Below the pieces are notes generated by a model. It saw only the letters and a program-made list of their open reading frames with translations. It had not been told where the DNA came from and ran no database searches. This document shows, in pieces, positions 36,229 to 50,700 of a stretch of DNA of 64,000 nt (positions are counted from its first letter, which is position 1; each line of letters begins with the position of its first letter). Position numbers and translations under genes: made by a program. Location: positions 56,843,993 through 56,907,992 of the forward strand of contig CM046832.1 of NCBI GenBank assembly GCA_025618425.1. The letters run 5' to 3'. This DNA is from Heliocidaris tuberculata. Taxonomy: Eukaryota > Echinodermata > Echinoidea > Camarodonta > Echinometridae.

Positions 36229-38988
36229 TATGGACTGAGTGCAGAGAGCAATCCAAGATCAAGTATAGCCTTAACCCTCTACTTCCAGGCACAGTGCAGC
36301 TTGACAAGCTCTGAATATGTACTCTGCATGGTGCAAGTTTTTGCCTCTGGCATTGAAAGAGTTAAGGGGGATCTCTTGGTAAGATGCAGCCACAAATGAA
36401 ATGAAATTGAAGTATTTTTTCCCAATCAGTATTGGCTCAAAGCATTGCATTTGAATAATTTTATACTTGTGTTCATTCTTCTTTGGCTTTAAAACACCAT
36501 TCCAATAGAAGTTTGCATGATAAATCTACTTTTATAAGACAGAAATGATATCTTGAAACAAGGAACCGAGTATGTTTGGATCGATACATTAATCAAATGA
36601 AAACAATATAATTGCCATGTAAGACATATTTCCAATGGGTTTGATCCAGAGTTATCTTGTGCTTAGTATTTTATAGGTTAAAAAGGCTGAGCTTAATTAT
36701 AATTAATGTGATGACATTAACGATACCTGACTTCCAGAAGTTTCTACTCAATCCCTACAATGCATATTCTTATGTTTGGGAAATTCAAGAAAAGAAAAAC
36801 AATATATTACATTTGACTTTATAATAACAACAACAATAATAATAATATGTCATGTTTACCCAGGGTAGCCTCATCAGTATTATAAACTGTTTTTCCTGAG
36901 GGCCCTGCAATTACATTATTACCCTGACTTTGAAAACATATAGTGATTTTTAAAGTCATGAATATATTTCTTTGAGTTTGTTCTAGATTTATTGTTTATC
37001 TCTAAGCATTTGGCAAGAAAAATCAGCATTAATAATCAAAATATCCACCTTTGTTTCTTAGTACAAATATTAAGCTGTCAACTTTGCAACAAGTCATTAA
37101 AGTCATGTGAATGAATTTCCAAAACTTGAATTTGAAACAGAAATGAGTAAAAATTGAGATATTGAAAATGTATTATGTGAACATGCCTTGATCAAATCTT
37201 TAAATTTTGTAACAAATTTGTACATAAGAAATGCAAAAATATGTTATGTGCTTGTCTTTTTTTTATATATATGTAATGTAAAAAATGTGATTTCAATGAT
37301 CTGCTGTCTATACATCTACATTTTCTCCATCTATATTAGCTTTTTCATTGTGAACTTTTTATTAATCTATCATTAAATCTTTTCAACTAAGTATTTGCTA
37401 ATAGCACATGTGATACACAACTAAAATGAAAATGTCTTCAGTCTTCAGTAATTCTCAACAAATACATTTTTTCCTAAACTGATTGCATTTCTTCGAATGG
37501 AAACCTAGATTCTATAAGAATCAAAACTGGAATAAACAGTAATAACGTTCATGGTATTGAATCATCAGTATTGCTGGATTAGTCTGTATTTTACCCAATT
37601 AATTTACTTTGTAATGTCTCTTTCTTCATTCATTTTGCTGTCTCTTCCTTTATCTAAATGTACCCTGTGCAATGTGCTAAATATTGTATTATCTTTATCT
37701 TGCAGTGATATGTTTGATGTATTTTATTTTGAAAAAATTTACTTGTTTATGACGGAATGAAGTAAGAAAGTAAAGAGTACAGCATTACGAAAATTAACAA
37801 AAATAGCATAGAGAAAAGCCAAGCAATGAGAAAAGGAATATTAGCACATTACAATATTACCTACAAATACATCTACACATTTTTGCATAGTTTTAACATA
37901 AGTCATAAATGTTAAAGAAGGGAATAAAAGTATTATCCGTAGTTGCATAGCTACAGAACTTATTATTTCAAAATTTCTTACCTATAAAGCTTTCGCAAGA
38001 AGGGCACCAAGTTTAGTATCTTCATAATTCATGATTTCAAATATTATTCATGTGTAGAAATTCACTCTTATTCATACAGGTGCTATGTAAAACAATGCAT
38101 CATTTTTTAAAATGTGTTTATAAGCGTATTACTGTATATCACCGAAGAGATATCATATTGTACATCGTTCAACAAATTATTGTTTTACAATGTGGTGATT
38201 TACTATCACATTAACTGTAAAGTAGCTGACATATGGACAGGGATAGAACCTTTGAGGTATGGAATGGTACAAATTTAAAAGCATATCAATTCTGATATCA
38301 AAGCCACTAATAAAATGTTGATGTTCACTTGTGAAATGTTGGTCTCTAACGTGATACAAGTTATGAACACATTCAAATGCTGAATTCATACCCCTGTAAA
38401 AAAAAAATATATATGTTTTTCACACATCAATCATTACTGCATATTGTACAGTTTGCTTTGTGCACTGATCTGTATCATTCATTTTGTCTTTCACACTGTA
38501 TATGAGTGTGCCACTATAAGAAGCCTTCTTCTTTTCTAAAGAAATAAATGTTTTTAAAAATACACTTTTCTACTTATTTTTGTTATTTTCTGACATGTCA
38601 TTTTGTATATTTTCATTAAGTATGTGTGAGAGAGGGTGAGTCTATGTTTCAATGTTTACTGACACAAAGGATATAAGTGAACAAACAGGCAAGTTGTGAA
38701 ACTGATTTCTGAAAGATGACGTGGATTTCTAATATGGATCATAGGGAGAATCAAAGATAAATCATAAAAACTAATGGCTTTAAAACTGCACAGGAATACT
38801 GACAATGTATCAGCTTTTACAAAATAAAAAAAAGAACAATGGCTTATAACTGGATAGGAATAATGCCAATGTAACACGCTTCTAAAACCTCAGTTACACT
38901 GCAAACCAGATTCCTAACCAACTTAAGACTGAACAAGTTTTGGCCATTTGGGGTGATATAATTTTTTTGTTCAGTCTGTAGTTGGTAT
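36229..38988. other. TIMP-B 3' flank, gene-free
   Basis: AT-rich DNA that includes the TIMP-B 3' UTR. An (AAC/AAT)n run at about 36824-36846, leading into 'gtttacccagggtagcctc', looks like the end of a dispersed retroelement. No coding sequence was recognised. Confidence 0.5.
37531..37536 (+). terminator. Candidate polyadenylation signal of TIMP-B
   Basis: This AATAAA hexamer lies 1.3 kb after the TIMP-B stop. It is a guess in AT-rich DNA; transcript data would be needed to fix the 3' end. Confidence 0.2.
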
Positions 38989-39136
38989 GGGCCCTGTTTC
39001 ATAAAACTTGTTATCAGTAACAACAACCCCATATCTATGACAAATTTGCTCACAGCCAATCAAATGCAAGGATTTCAGTAGCATATAACAGTCATTGTTA
39101 CTTGTTACTGATAACAAGTTTTATGAAACAGGACCC
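38989..39136. mobile_element. MITE with 6-bp target-site duplication
   Basis: A 148-bp element with inverted repeats of about 35 bp (GGGCCCTGTTTCATAAAACT..., continuing TTGTTATCAGTAACAA). It is flanked by the direct repeat TGGTAT at 38983-38988 and 39137-39142. It has no coding capacity. Confidence 0.8.
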
Positions 39137-42100
39137 TGGTATCGGTCTCACTGGTGTGACAGGGTTGTTACAGCTAAAAAAAGGAAAGCATTTAATGCAA
39201 CTTGTATGAATATCAGAAGAGAAAAAATAGTTTTCACAAAAGCCTCATATATCTATCATCTGTTACCATGGGGTACTGGTGCTTTTTGTAAACCCAGTGT
39301 GTGTGAGTAGAAGGGGGGGGGGTGTGAATATAGTGCTATTTTCTGACTGCATCACGCTAATTTGTAACGAGTATAAATCACAAAGAAAGTGAATGAATGA
39401 GAATGAAGAACAAAGCAGACAGCATAACATAAATCAACTGCAAAGCATGACTCACTATTATGGACCCTCGATCCAAAGAAGCCTATTGCAATGACTGACT
39501 ACAGTGCTATGTAGTTATCACTCAAACTGCTAGGGTTCTGCAGACATTAATGCTCTCCTTACTCTACTGAGGTGCTACATCAAAATCGCGAGTTTTAAAG
39601 GTAGTATTGATGATGTGAAATAAGAAAAATGCAAATATTTGCACAACTTTTGCACAATTTTTTCAATATTTTGCACATTTCCTAAAGTTTTAAATACATT
39701 TTGTTCTTTAAAAGAGCACAAATACATGTAGCTCCTTTTCACTATCAACCTTGTTTCATATATTAAATATATTTTAATTCTTTGTCTACATTACTTGATC
39801 ATTAACTTATTGATATGTCTACCATCCTTAATTTCATCCTACTCCTTCCATCTCCATTTCTATCTCTTTGTCCATATCTCTTTCTCTTTCTCTCTCTCTC
39901 TTTCCCTTTCTCTCCCCCCTGGCCTCTCTTTCTCTCTCATCCCCATCCCTCTCTCAATCCCTTGCTCTTTTTTTTTCTCTCTCTCTCTCTTTGTCACTCT
40001 CCCTATCCCTATCTCTTTCTTTTCCTCCTGTCTACCTTCTCCACCTCTTTTCTCTTTCTCCCCCTCCCCGCTCTGTGTCTCTATCTCTGTCTCCACATCC
40101 CTCATTCTCATACTGACTGTCAGTGACACTTGCCGTCTCTTCAATGATTAACGACACTAGATTAATTATCAACTCTGCTGATCTTAGCATGTGTTGGTCG
40201 GTGCTTAAGACGACCAAGTGCTTCTTCATTGATTGATGGACCCCCGCACGCTACCTCAACAGCTCCAAAGCACTATCCTTCCCTCCCCTAAAACTAATTA
40301 ATCTCCAGGCAAACCCTGCTTAGATATTCAAGGGTTGATCAGCAGTACTGAAGTATTAAAATCATCCTAAACATAATCATTACATAGCTATTATTATCAA
40401 CACAACATGTGGGAGAGGGATGCCATATCACAAAATAGAATGAGCGGTATACCAGTAAAAATTTGTGGTTTACCCACTGGAAATCTTTGGAAATTTGAAC
40501 ATAAATAGATTAACACAGATACTAATGTGTTATTAACTCAGAAAATTACTTGGGGATAAAGCTGTTATCAAGAATAAATGAGGCAGAAATATAAGGTTAA
40601 TCTTGTGTAGCAATTGTATTATGGAAAGGCACATGTACAGTTAGCAACAAATGAAAAAAAAATAGAGGTATACCAGGAAAGTTCTTTCTAAATATGAGCA
40701 TGAAATAGATTAAAATGATTATCATTATGATTAACTTAAATAACTTGGGCATGAAACATTAGTCAGGAGGAAATGAGGCAGAAAAAAATTTGGAAAACAT
40801 AACTGAGAAACAACTGTATTTAAAAAATTGTCATATGGAAAGTGCACAGTTGGTAACAAAGAAAACAAAATGGATATACCAGCAAGACTCTTTTAAAATC
40901 ATTACATAAAATAGATGAATATCATTACATTTGCTCAGAAAATAATTTGGGCAATAAACCTTAAATGAGACAGAAACAAAATATGAACATTGTGAAACCA
41001 AAATTGTTTCACAATCATTATAAACATATTTGTATTTAAGGTGGAATAGAGGAATAAAAGAAATGAAAAAAGAGAAACCAGCATAAAAAATATTCCATTG
41101 CTTTAGCTTTGATTAGGAAAGACAGGAAATAGTAATTTATTAAAAACTGAGAAAAGAATTTGGGCACTAGGCTGTTAACAAGGGTAAATGAGACAGAGTT
41201 AAAGGGTAGATATGGTGAAAACATCATTGTATAGCTATTGTTCTGAACACTTTCCATCCAGCAGGGAGTGGGTCAATGGAATAAGAATATATAAACAGAG
41301 GTCCTAGCAACATACTGGTGAATTAAAAGTTGTATTGTCATTTGACATATCTGAATGATAGATTTGATATTACTCAGTCTCATCAAGGTAGTACAGGTAT
41401 TTACCAGCCCTATGTCATAGTGATATGGTTCTAACTCTAGGCCACTAATTATGATATTCCACAATTATGCATTTTGCCTATGGGAGTGGAGGGTGGAATC
41501 AGAAAGTATTACTATAGATACTGGCAAAAGAAAAACTGCAATAACTTGGTTTTTTAACTGTTAAAATATCATATGATCTAAATGTAAATAGATTAATATG
41601 AATACTGATATGTTATTAATTTGCGCATGATGATTTCATTAACAGGAAATGAGACAGAAACAAAGTAAATATATTGTGAAACCAAAATTTTGTGGCAATT
41701 ATAAAAAAGATACTTGCCAGGAGGGAATACAGAAATAGGAAATCAGCGGTACCAGCAACATATATTTCTTGTATTATATAAGCAAAATACTGCAAGATAT
41801 GAATAATATTCTATTGGAAATATTCATGTCATTAACTCAGAAAAGAATGTGGGTATATAGATTTAATCAGGTATAAATGAAACAGAAATAGCTAGTAAAA
41901 CCATAGCTGTGGTGAGTGAGGAAATGGACGCAATGGGGTGTGGTAATCAGGAACTGGCTGGCTGGCTACATATGGTCTGGCACAAGGCAATGAATGGAGT
42001 AAACCCAACAGAGAAACAAAGACTCTTCAGTGGCGGGTTATATTAGAGGGGGGGGGGGGGGGGGGAGGGGGAAAGGGGGGAAGAGAAGATGAGAAGTGGA

Positions 42101-42210
42101 AAGAGGGATAGAGAAGGGAAGAGAAGGGTGAGATGGTGAGGGGAGAGAGCAGGGTAAAGATGGAGAGGGAAAGGGGAGAGAGGGAGAGTCAGATCCAGAT
42201 GGAGACAGAG
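39137..42210. repeat. Gene-free stretch with CT-rich tract
   Basis: CT-rich low-complexity DNA spans about 39850-40110; the ORFs there on both strands are its translations. The rest is AT-rich. It ends in a long poly-G (about 42047-42067) and a purine-rich GGGA tract up to about 42190. Confidence 0.65.
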
Positions 42211-42531
42211 GCCCGTATTCTCGAAAGGCGCCTAACTTAAGCCACCGCCTAAGTGTGTAGATTTAGGCCACCGAATTATGGAGAGCCAAATGTCACCCTC
42301 TTTTGATCCTACAAAATCACCATAGTTCTAGGATAAAATGCAAATACAAAAACCGACAAGATAGAAATGAATTCTGATGCTCATTTCGTGCCAAAAAATA
42401 ATTTTGTTTCTTTATTTTGTTACATAAATATGGTAATTCATACGGGACTTAGGGGTTGACGAATGGCCTTCCATAAAGCAGTGGCCTAAGTTAAGCCGGG
42501 CTTAACTTGGGCCACTTTCGAGAATACTGGC
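42211..42531. mobile_element. MITE with 5-bp target-site duplication
   Basis: The termini GCCCGTATTCTCGAAAG and the inverse of GCCAGTATTCTCGAAAG enclose 321 bp, with further internal pairing (cttaagcc / ggcttaac). The direct repeat CAGAG flanks both sides (42206-42210, 42532-42536). Confidence 0.78.
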
Positions 42532-44032
42532 CAGAGACTGCAAAAATGAGAGAGAAAATTAGTTTGCTCACAATGAAGAAAACAAAGAAATTTGAAGAAA
42601 GAAAGAGAAAAGAGAAAGAAAAAGATAGAAAAAGAGAAAAAGAGATAGAAAAATAAATTGATACAGTGAAACAGAATTAAGAGTGAAAAATATTAGAGAA
42701 AGAGAAGAATATATTGATAAGTGAATTCAATAATGCAAAGTCTTTTCATTAAAAAAAGAACAGAAAGATGATAATAAAACACAGAACTAGTATAAGGAGC
42801 ACACCACAGTGAGGAAAGGTAGACAGAAGAAAAAGAAGAGGAAGAAGGCATGAATGAAAGCATTAAAAACGTCCTCACAACATCACAGACCAATCAGAGT
42901 CCTCATTAGGAAATCCAACCAATCAGCATCGAGCAATCTCCTGACCTCATTCCATCAAGCGGAGGGGAAAGCAATGTCCGTCCGTTCATTGATTGGCGAG
43001 CCAGAGAGAAACCACAGGGCTGGCTGGCTAGCGTGAGGGTAGGGGCATGGCATGACAGTGACGTGATGCCACGCTCTCTGCACCAGTTCTTGTCATCAGC
43101 CCCTCATAATTGGCCAGTAATGCCAAGGAGTAAAACAAGATAATTGATGGCCAGCTCCTGTTTTGCCAGCGTTTCAAGGTGAACGCGTTGTCGGGATGCA
43201 CGCATCTCGCACTGTAATTCCACCTTGCTACCAGATCGCAGTGCAGTGGTGACATTTCTCTTAGCAATGAAAGTCTTCACAATAGAGCAGAAAACTGTAT
43301 TGTGTATTGACATTGTACTGCTTACAATATTCCACTTTCTTCTATTTTTATAATGGCTAGTATTTACCATCCAAATAATATTTTTATTAAAAAATCATAT
43401 AACAAATTATTATTATTAAGATTATCATATTTCAAACCACAACAAAAACCTCGGAGGACCAGTCAATGCTACCTTTATCTACGTCTTGTGCATGAATTCA
43501 TCCCAGTCACTACCTCCTCATCTTTTACAATTTCCTGCAGTGTAGCTATGTTATTATCCTTGAGAATCTAAATGTAATTTTCACTGAATTATTCACACAA
43601 ACAAAAATTCTCATAATTGCTGTAATTTTGAATTTTGTATTCATCTTTCCTTACTGAATGGATGTGAACGAAAAATTACAGTTGAACAAAAACAAACAAA
43701 AAACAATTAACTGATACCCTCATTGTGGAGCCTTTTTTTGCCTTTGACTTTTTCACCAGATGTTGTTTCTTCCATCTCTCTTCTTCTCTTGCGCCTTCTC
43801 TATCAGTCTCTATCCTTTAAGCATTTCTTCTCTCTCTCAATTTTATTTCTATTCTCTAATCTTTTTTTTCTACCTATCACAGTCTCTCTTGCCTTTTCTC
43901 TCTTTTACTCTCTCTGTCTCTGACTTTAAAAAAAATAATACAATTCTTTCTCCTCTCTCCCTCAGTCTCTTTCTTCTTTACTTCCTTCCTCCTTTCCCTC
44001 CATCTCTGCTTGCTGACAGTATTATCACTTAC
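42532..44032. other. Gene-free DNA next to synapsin exon 5
   Basis: A purine-rich tract spans 42580-42660 and a CT-rich tract 43740-44010. The latter lies just downstream of the exon 5 donor on the minus strand. No gene is seen. Confidence 0.6.
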
Positions 44033-44122
44033 CATTTCCCGGTGATTAGGGAAGAAAGCTTGGTCGATGAGGGGGAACTTCTCTTTGCCATGCTTCTCCT
44101 GACGAGTACTCAGCTGGGAGAA
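44033..44122 (-). CDS. SYN: Synapsin exon 5
   Basis: The exon is 90 nt between the acceptor cttcttgtgcag and the donor gtaagt. It encodes [20 protein letters not shown] then [10 protein letters not shown]. Vertebrate synapsins have FAQM...FPLIDQTFYPNHKEM here, and the intron directly after this exon is the one that hosts TIMP genes. The same intron hosts the TIMPs in this window. Confidence 0.94.
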
Positions 44123-44685
44123 CTGCACAAGAAGTGGAAGAAATAGAGTGAAACTTCTCTATAAAGACCAATCAAGGGAGATGAAAAAAGGAGCCTTTTT
44201 AAGCAGTTGGTCTTTTTATACAGACTGTGTTTAGGATCAAAATAAGAGTGTGGATGTTATAGACCGATAGCAGCTCTACCTGATACTCAGCTGTGAGAAA
44301 TGCAGAACAAACCACAACAAAATCAAAGAAGTTTTGAGAACACAGTGAAACCTGTATATAAAGACCACAAAAGGGAGATGATGAGAAAAATGGTCTTTAC
44401 AGGCAGGTCATCTTTATATCTGTATAAAAAGATCACTAAAGTGTACATAACATATCAAATCACAGCGGTGTCTTAAGAATAAGGAAGTCCTTTGCATTTT
44501 ATGAAGCCAAAAGTTCCAAAAATTTTAGCATTGATTGAAACAGAATTTGTGAATATCTGCAATACAGATTGAGGTCTTTAATATTTAGGACACAGATTAA
44601 ACAAAGTGAAAATAGTACATAACTACGTGGCATCCATACTTTGACTTAGTTTCAAACCTGGTTTCAGTTAAGACAAATATAATAA

Positions 44686-44722
<37 letters not shown>

Positions 44723-47700
44723 AAAAAAAAAGTTATGGCATATTCTCACATCTCCACAATATTTCAAGGCTTCAGAATTCAGAATATCATCAATTTTCAT
44801 TTAATTGTGTATAAAATCGAAGAATTCCGTTATTTCAAAATTAATTTTTATCATTTTCCCTCTCTATTAAAAAACTTACCACCCATGGTTTGTCCATGAA
44901 GTTGTAGACTACTTGCCAGGAGTTTACACTCGGCACATTACCATACTGGAACCCTATAACAAGGTTTCGCCAGTCCTCCTGTACCTCCATACTGCGAGCA
45001 TGCTGGCGTACCAAGACAAAATCAGGCTTGAATGTTCTGAAACAAGAACAAATATGCTTTTGGTCTATTTATGATGGCTTTCAATTTCAATTTTTTTTTT
45101 TTTTTGGGGGGGGGGGGAGGGGGGGGGGTAGAAAATGTTTTTGCAAGTAAAATGAAACCAAGATCATGAATTTTGTGTAAGGTGTTTTGATTCTACAGCT
45201 ATTTTTGTGGGGCATTGTCATTTTCAAAATTTGCTCCTTTTGAAACCGTAGTCATGCCTAAAGCAGTGAAAAATTTGTTTATGATGGTATCCCATACAGT
45301 CGGCTTTGTCAACATACAGTACATACAGTACGCATGACTAGTACTGCTCTCGCTTTGAAAACGAAGACAACATGAATGAAACGGAGATTGTTTGGAAAGC
45401 TGTCAAGCGCAAAGTTCTCACTGCTTCAAGCATGATGACTAGGGTTGCAAAAAAAGCAAATTTTGAAAATGATTTTGGCTCACAAAAATAGCCATAGAAT
45501 CAAAACGCCTTACCCAAAATTAATGATCTTAGTGTCATTTTGCTCGGAACTCAATTTCCTACCAAATAAAATAAAAAATACTGATATTGCATCAAGGACG
45601 TCATTGAAATTGGAGATCTCAGGTGTTGCATTCTTTCTGGGCCACCCTGTATAGCACCTTATCAGTTACAATGTTACCGACCAAAGCACTTACAGAACAC
45701 TCCAAACAATTTCACTACAAAAGAAGTGTAAAATAAAATCAAGTTTAATGTCACTAAGAGAGTGAGTAAGGGGGGGGGGGAGATGTATGTTAAGGGATAT
45801 GGAGACATTCAGAAATATAGGCAATGAAAACAAATATGAGAAATTAGAGGCGGACAGAGAAAGAGAAAGGGGGGGAGAGAGAGAGAGAGAGAGTGCCAGA
45901 GAAAGAGACAGAGAGAGAGACAGAGAAAGCATGGAATAAGGCAAGGACAGAAATGGTTGTAGATTATAGATACAGAAAAGGGGAACAATCAATCAAGTAC
46001 AGGCAGTGCAATATAGAGAAACAGAATTGGAGGTTCTTCAAATAGAGCCCCAAATTTCCACACAACTGAATGAACTGGAAAATAATGAGAAACATAATTC
46101 AAAGCAACATAAACACTCAAATATGAGATGCAGAATTTGTATGGAAGACATGCACCTATCAGCTGCAACTCCACAATGAAGAGAAAATGTTTTTGTCTGA
46201 ACAGAGTCAATGCTTGATAAGCTCATGAGCAATATACTGCCCTCTATTGCCACCCATGATCAATCAAACTCTCATGCTTCGGCATGCTCTCAAAAGTCCT
46301 TACATATTCATCGGAATAAACAAGTGGGAATTCTCCCATAATTGTTTTGTCCCCTCCAGGTAGGTGAATGCATAATGGCATTTGACTGATGATCGTTATC
46401 TTAGAAATGCCTCTAGTTGCGGGAGGAGGATCGAGATTATGCGTGCTGTTTCACAACATTAGGACATTACTACGCACGTACAAGTAAGATGGATGTAATC
46501 TTTTGACTTCATTTTGAACCCTGCATCTAGACAGATTTTTGAACACCAATTAATCAAGTGACAGGAAAATGGTTTTCCCCTAACTCAAATCCCCTCTTTG
46601 CTTTACTCTAATGCTGACATTTATAGGCAGATTAAATGCTTAAAGCTTCTTTGACTTTTGTCAGGTTACTGAACCCCTGCAATTTAAAATGATAGTGGTT
46701 GCCATGGTTACCTGACGACTCTCTGTCCCTGTCTGATGCCCCGCATGTCTACGGTCACCCCAGCGTCGCTGTAGGAGGCAAGGTTCAACTCGGAAAACTC
46801 ACACTGTAGGTTATAAAGAGGATAAGGTGGAATCGGTGATAAAATAAAACTATACATTTCATATCCACAAAACTTGAATATGACTTGGCAGGCTATAATC
46901 AAGGATCAGAACATACACATTCACTTTGTGGAGCCATTGGGGTGTTAACCATGGGTTAAAGAATATGAGTTAATGCCATTATGCTTTCAGTAGAAGATAG
47001 TAAACTATTAACTGACATCAAACATATATTGCTCCATCCAGTTCTGAAGCATAAACAACAAAAAAGATTTCAGGAGAGTATATATTTTTTTTAAATTATG
47101 GTTTCTATTTTGGGATCATATATCTTTGTATGTGGATAAGTCACTTATCTTTTTATTGCAGAGTGTTCTATGGAATCACTTACTATAATTAATGACCCCA
47201 TTTTATGTTTTTCAGGATGATTAAAAAGCACTTCACAGTCCATAGAGGACACAACTGAAAATTTCAGCAGGGTTAAGCTTAATACATCTTGGATGAATTT
47301 TTCACCCATTTTTTCCAAATATCGAAAAACTATCCAGATATCTGAAAACTATTTTTTAAAATTAATTATAAAATATCTCGTGTAAACCAGCATTTCGAAA
47401 AAAAAACTATTTGCACTACCAAGATTCTCATTCTACAGAACCAGATATTCATCCACTGCAAGCATTTGGGAATTATCCTCTGCACGATGCACAACAGTGA
47501 TCAAATTACTCTCCATTATACATGACAAGAACAAGTTAAATGTCAGCTTAGGCCTTACCCGAGGATAAAATGACATCGAATTAACAACCCATATGAACAT
47601 AAAGTATTCTCGGTCACAGTTATATGGCGTGAGCTGGGGATTACTTTTCGCAAATTGATATCAAATCGAGATAGCTTGAGGTCTCGGTTCTTTAACCCTA

Positions 47701-50700
47701 TACCCTCTTACATCAACCATGGAAGATGCTTTAATGGGACAGTGGGCAAATCAAAGAGATGCTGGCGGAATCGATAAAACAAGAAATCTGAGATATTGAC
47801 ATGATTATGCACACGCTCCTTGGAAGAAAAGAGCATAGCATGGGAATATGACTTCAATGTAGTGTATTTAGATATCCATGACAGCCAACCAAATGAAAGC
47901 CTACCTGATTTCTTCAGACAATTCATTTTACTTCTCTGTGAAGAGCTTGGTGAGTTTAAATCTTCACATGAAGCCTGTACATAGACAATTCAACATAATT
48001 TGTGTTTCTTCATTTTTTTCTTCAAATTATACCAATAAATCTTGATCTACTCCCTATATAGAGGAGAATTCATTTCAGCCTTTCCATACTGTGTACAGAA
48101 TTAATTGGTACCAACTGTACCCACTGACACTATTTTTTTTAGATCTTATTCAAATATAGGTACTGTATATTTATTGATGGTGATACTGAACAGAAATACC
48201 AGACTATAAAGTTATGCAAGTTCTCCATAAGAAGATGGCTTTCATCCAATAACATATGAATCACATTGCCAGACAAATGGGAGCGATTTGCCACAAGTAA
48301 TCTGGATGGCTTTTGGGCAAGCTTACAGGAGAGGCACCCATGTTTTATTGGAAGAAAGGGAAAAGGAAATTGCTGGGAAGTATCAAGGATATGCTCAAAA
48401 AGGAAAGCTTTTATCAGAAAAGCTTTCAGGTTATTTTCGTGATTCACTTCTCGCTTGACCACTCACTCATCAGCTCCCTCTTCCTTGCTTTCTCCAAACT
48501 TTCTCACTGTACACTCGCTTATGTACTACCCCTATCTCAGGTTAGGGGTATACCTGTTTTTTCTTTTTTCTAAAACAATTAGTAATTAATTATATGTGAA
48601 AAATATACTTCTAATCTCTGTCCACAATCTTCATGGAGTCTCTACAACTGATACAATAGATATGTTTAAGTCTGCCCTTAAAACAGACTAATCCCAAGTG
48701 TCAAACAGATAAAAGGAACTCAGTAACCTATTTCCTCTTTGCTTTTCTTTTCTTATTCTTCCTAAGCGCATAGAGACATACTTATGTAATGTGTTATGCG
48801 CTATACAAGTATAGTTTATTATTATCATTATTATTATTACAATAGTTTTGAACATACTAAAGTCAAAATTAAGTCCTTCTACCTTCATCTATGTTCATAT
48901 GTTCTTTTAAAGATTTTCTGGCTTGGACCCCTTTGAAAAACAGCTATTAGCTGAGAAGGGCAATCCAAATCATGAGTGGAGAATAAATCAATCAAATCAA
49001 TCAAATCAAATCAAACCTTTACTTCTTTCATTTTATTCCATCTCTATTAAAACCTAATAAGTACCCTGCATGGAGTGCATCATCTTGTCTGGTGAATGGG
49101 TAGATTATCTTAACCCATTGAATATCAAGGCTGAGATAACTTGGGCTTGGGTCTGTGAGGAATATTTGTTATACCAATTTATTTTGCCTCCAACAGCTTA
49201 AAGTGATTCGGTAAATTTTTGGAGGCTTGATTTAATAGATTGTTGAATTTTGATATCTGTCTTGTATTATGATGTTCAGAAGGATAAATAAATAGCCAGG
49301 CACAGAATTTTTTTCAAATATATAATGCTATTATTAAGATATCAATGACTGAATACTCTCATTTACGAAAGCGTATGGCCATACGCTTTAGTCTAACACT
49401 GAGTCTATGGGGGAAAATGAGTCTGGCATTTCCGGTCACTTGCATATGTTTACTTTTGTGAAGCAAATGATGATTTTGAAGTGCTTTTTTTTTTCCTGGG
49501 CTTCATTTTTACACCATATTACATACACTGATAGCATGTAAGGCCAGGCAGCTCAAATTTTATCAAGCCTCTACAAAGTTACCAAATCACTTTAAGAGAA
49601 ATACAGATAAAAAAGTCACTACTATTACTCTTCTACTAATCTACCATGCATTCTGCTGGTATCTCGCCTCCTACAGCCTATATTATACCACCTAATCTAC
49701 CACCTCATCAGTACCCTGGATATAAAGTACATCATCTTGTCCAATAAACCATTAAATCATCCTAACCGTAATCCTAATATGGATTTACTTGTGCTTCAAA
49801 TCCACTCCATCTTCCCTTCTCCCAGCCTCATATCCCCTTATGCTTATCAACCGTCTCTACCAGGGGTAGATCCAGGAAACTGAAAAGAGGGCTCAATTAC
49901 AAAAAAATATCTGACTAGCAAGCAAGCAATCAAGCAAGCAAAAAGAAAAAAAAAAAAAAAAACCTAATCAGTAAGCAACAAAATATATAATCCAAAAATA
50001 TGTAACAAGCAAGTAAAGGGGAGTATTCACATTTTGCAGGTACCTTATGGGTCAAAAATTTGAAAGGGAGGGGGACACATATTTTGGGTTGTGTGCATAA
50101 GGTCAGCGAACTGGGATTTAAAAGGAGGGGGTACGGGCCATTGTGCCCCTGAAATCCATCAGCGGTCTTCACTTAGATCATGTCCTGAGATGGAATTTGT
50201 TTCTTCCCATCTATCTATCTATCTTCTATTCTCCAAGTTTCTTATCCCCTTACTCCTATCTCCTGGCACCTTTACTACCATCTCCTCACAACTCTGGACA
50301 GTGAACACCATGTTTACTGACAAGTTAGTCAATTATCCTTAATGCGATCTGGTAAAGATAGTGTTGAATTTTCATGAGGCTTATCCCATCCAACAGTTGA
50401 TCATCTTGAATGTCCCTGAATAAACAATGAGGGAGTGCTTCATATGCCCAGGCGCCAATCTCTCAAATGTCATCAAAACATAACCCAATCCACTTTGGCC
50501 TATTCTGACGGTTCTAGACACTTTGTACTGATTTTCAATTATGCTAATGAGTATCAGTATACCAGTTAAGATTACATTTTTAAATATTCAGTCATTAAAG
50601 AGAAATATACAGGATGGGTCACAAGAAGTCCAATGACAGTTTGACATGATATGCCATGAGAGCAAAGGTTCACACTTGATATCGAACAATATAGATACAC

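Larger units (their letters stand above)
1..44032 (-). other. Synapsin intron 5 (part), hosting the TIMP genes
   Basis: From the donor of synapsin exon 5 at 44032 to the left edge, no sequence resembling the next expected synapsin exon (YPVVVKMGHAHSGMGK-like) was seen on the minus strand. The intron is therefore at least 44 kb. It contains TIMP-A and TIMP-B on the opposite strand plus the repeats listed separately. Confidence 0.75.

Noticed and set aside
39795..40229. Several overlapping ORFs up to 118 codons
   Set aside because: Low-complexity CT-rich DNA gives Ser/Leu/Pro and Arg/Glu strings; no conserved motif.
43723..44010. Plus-strand ORF of 128 codons overlapping synapsin exon 5
   Set aside because: It derives from pyrimidine-rich intron DNA and the complement of synapsin exon 5.
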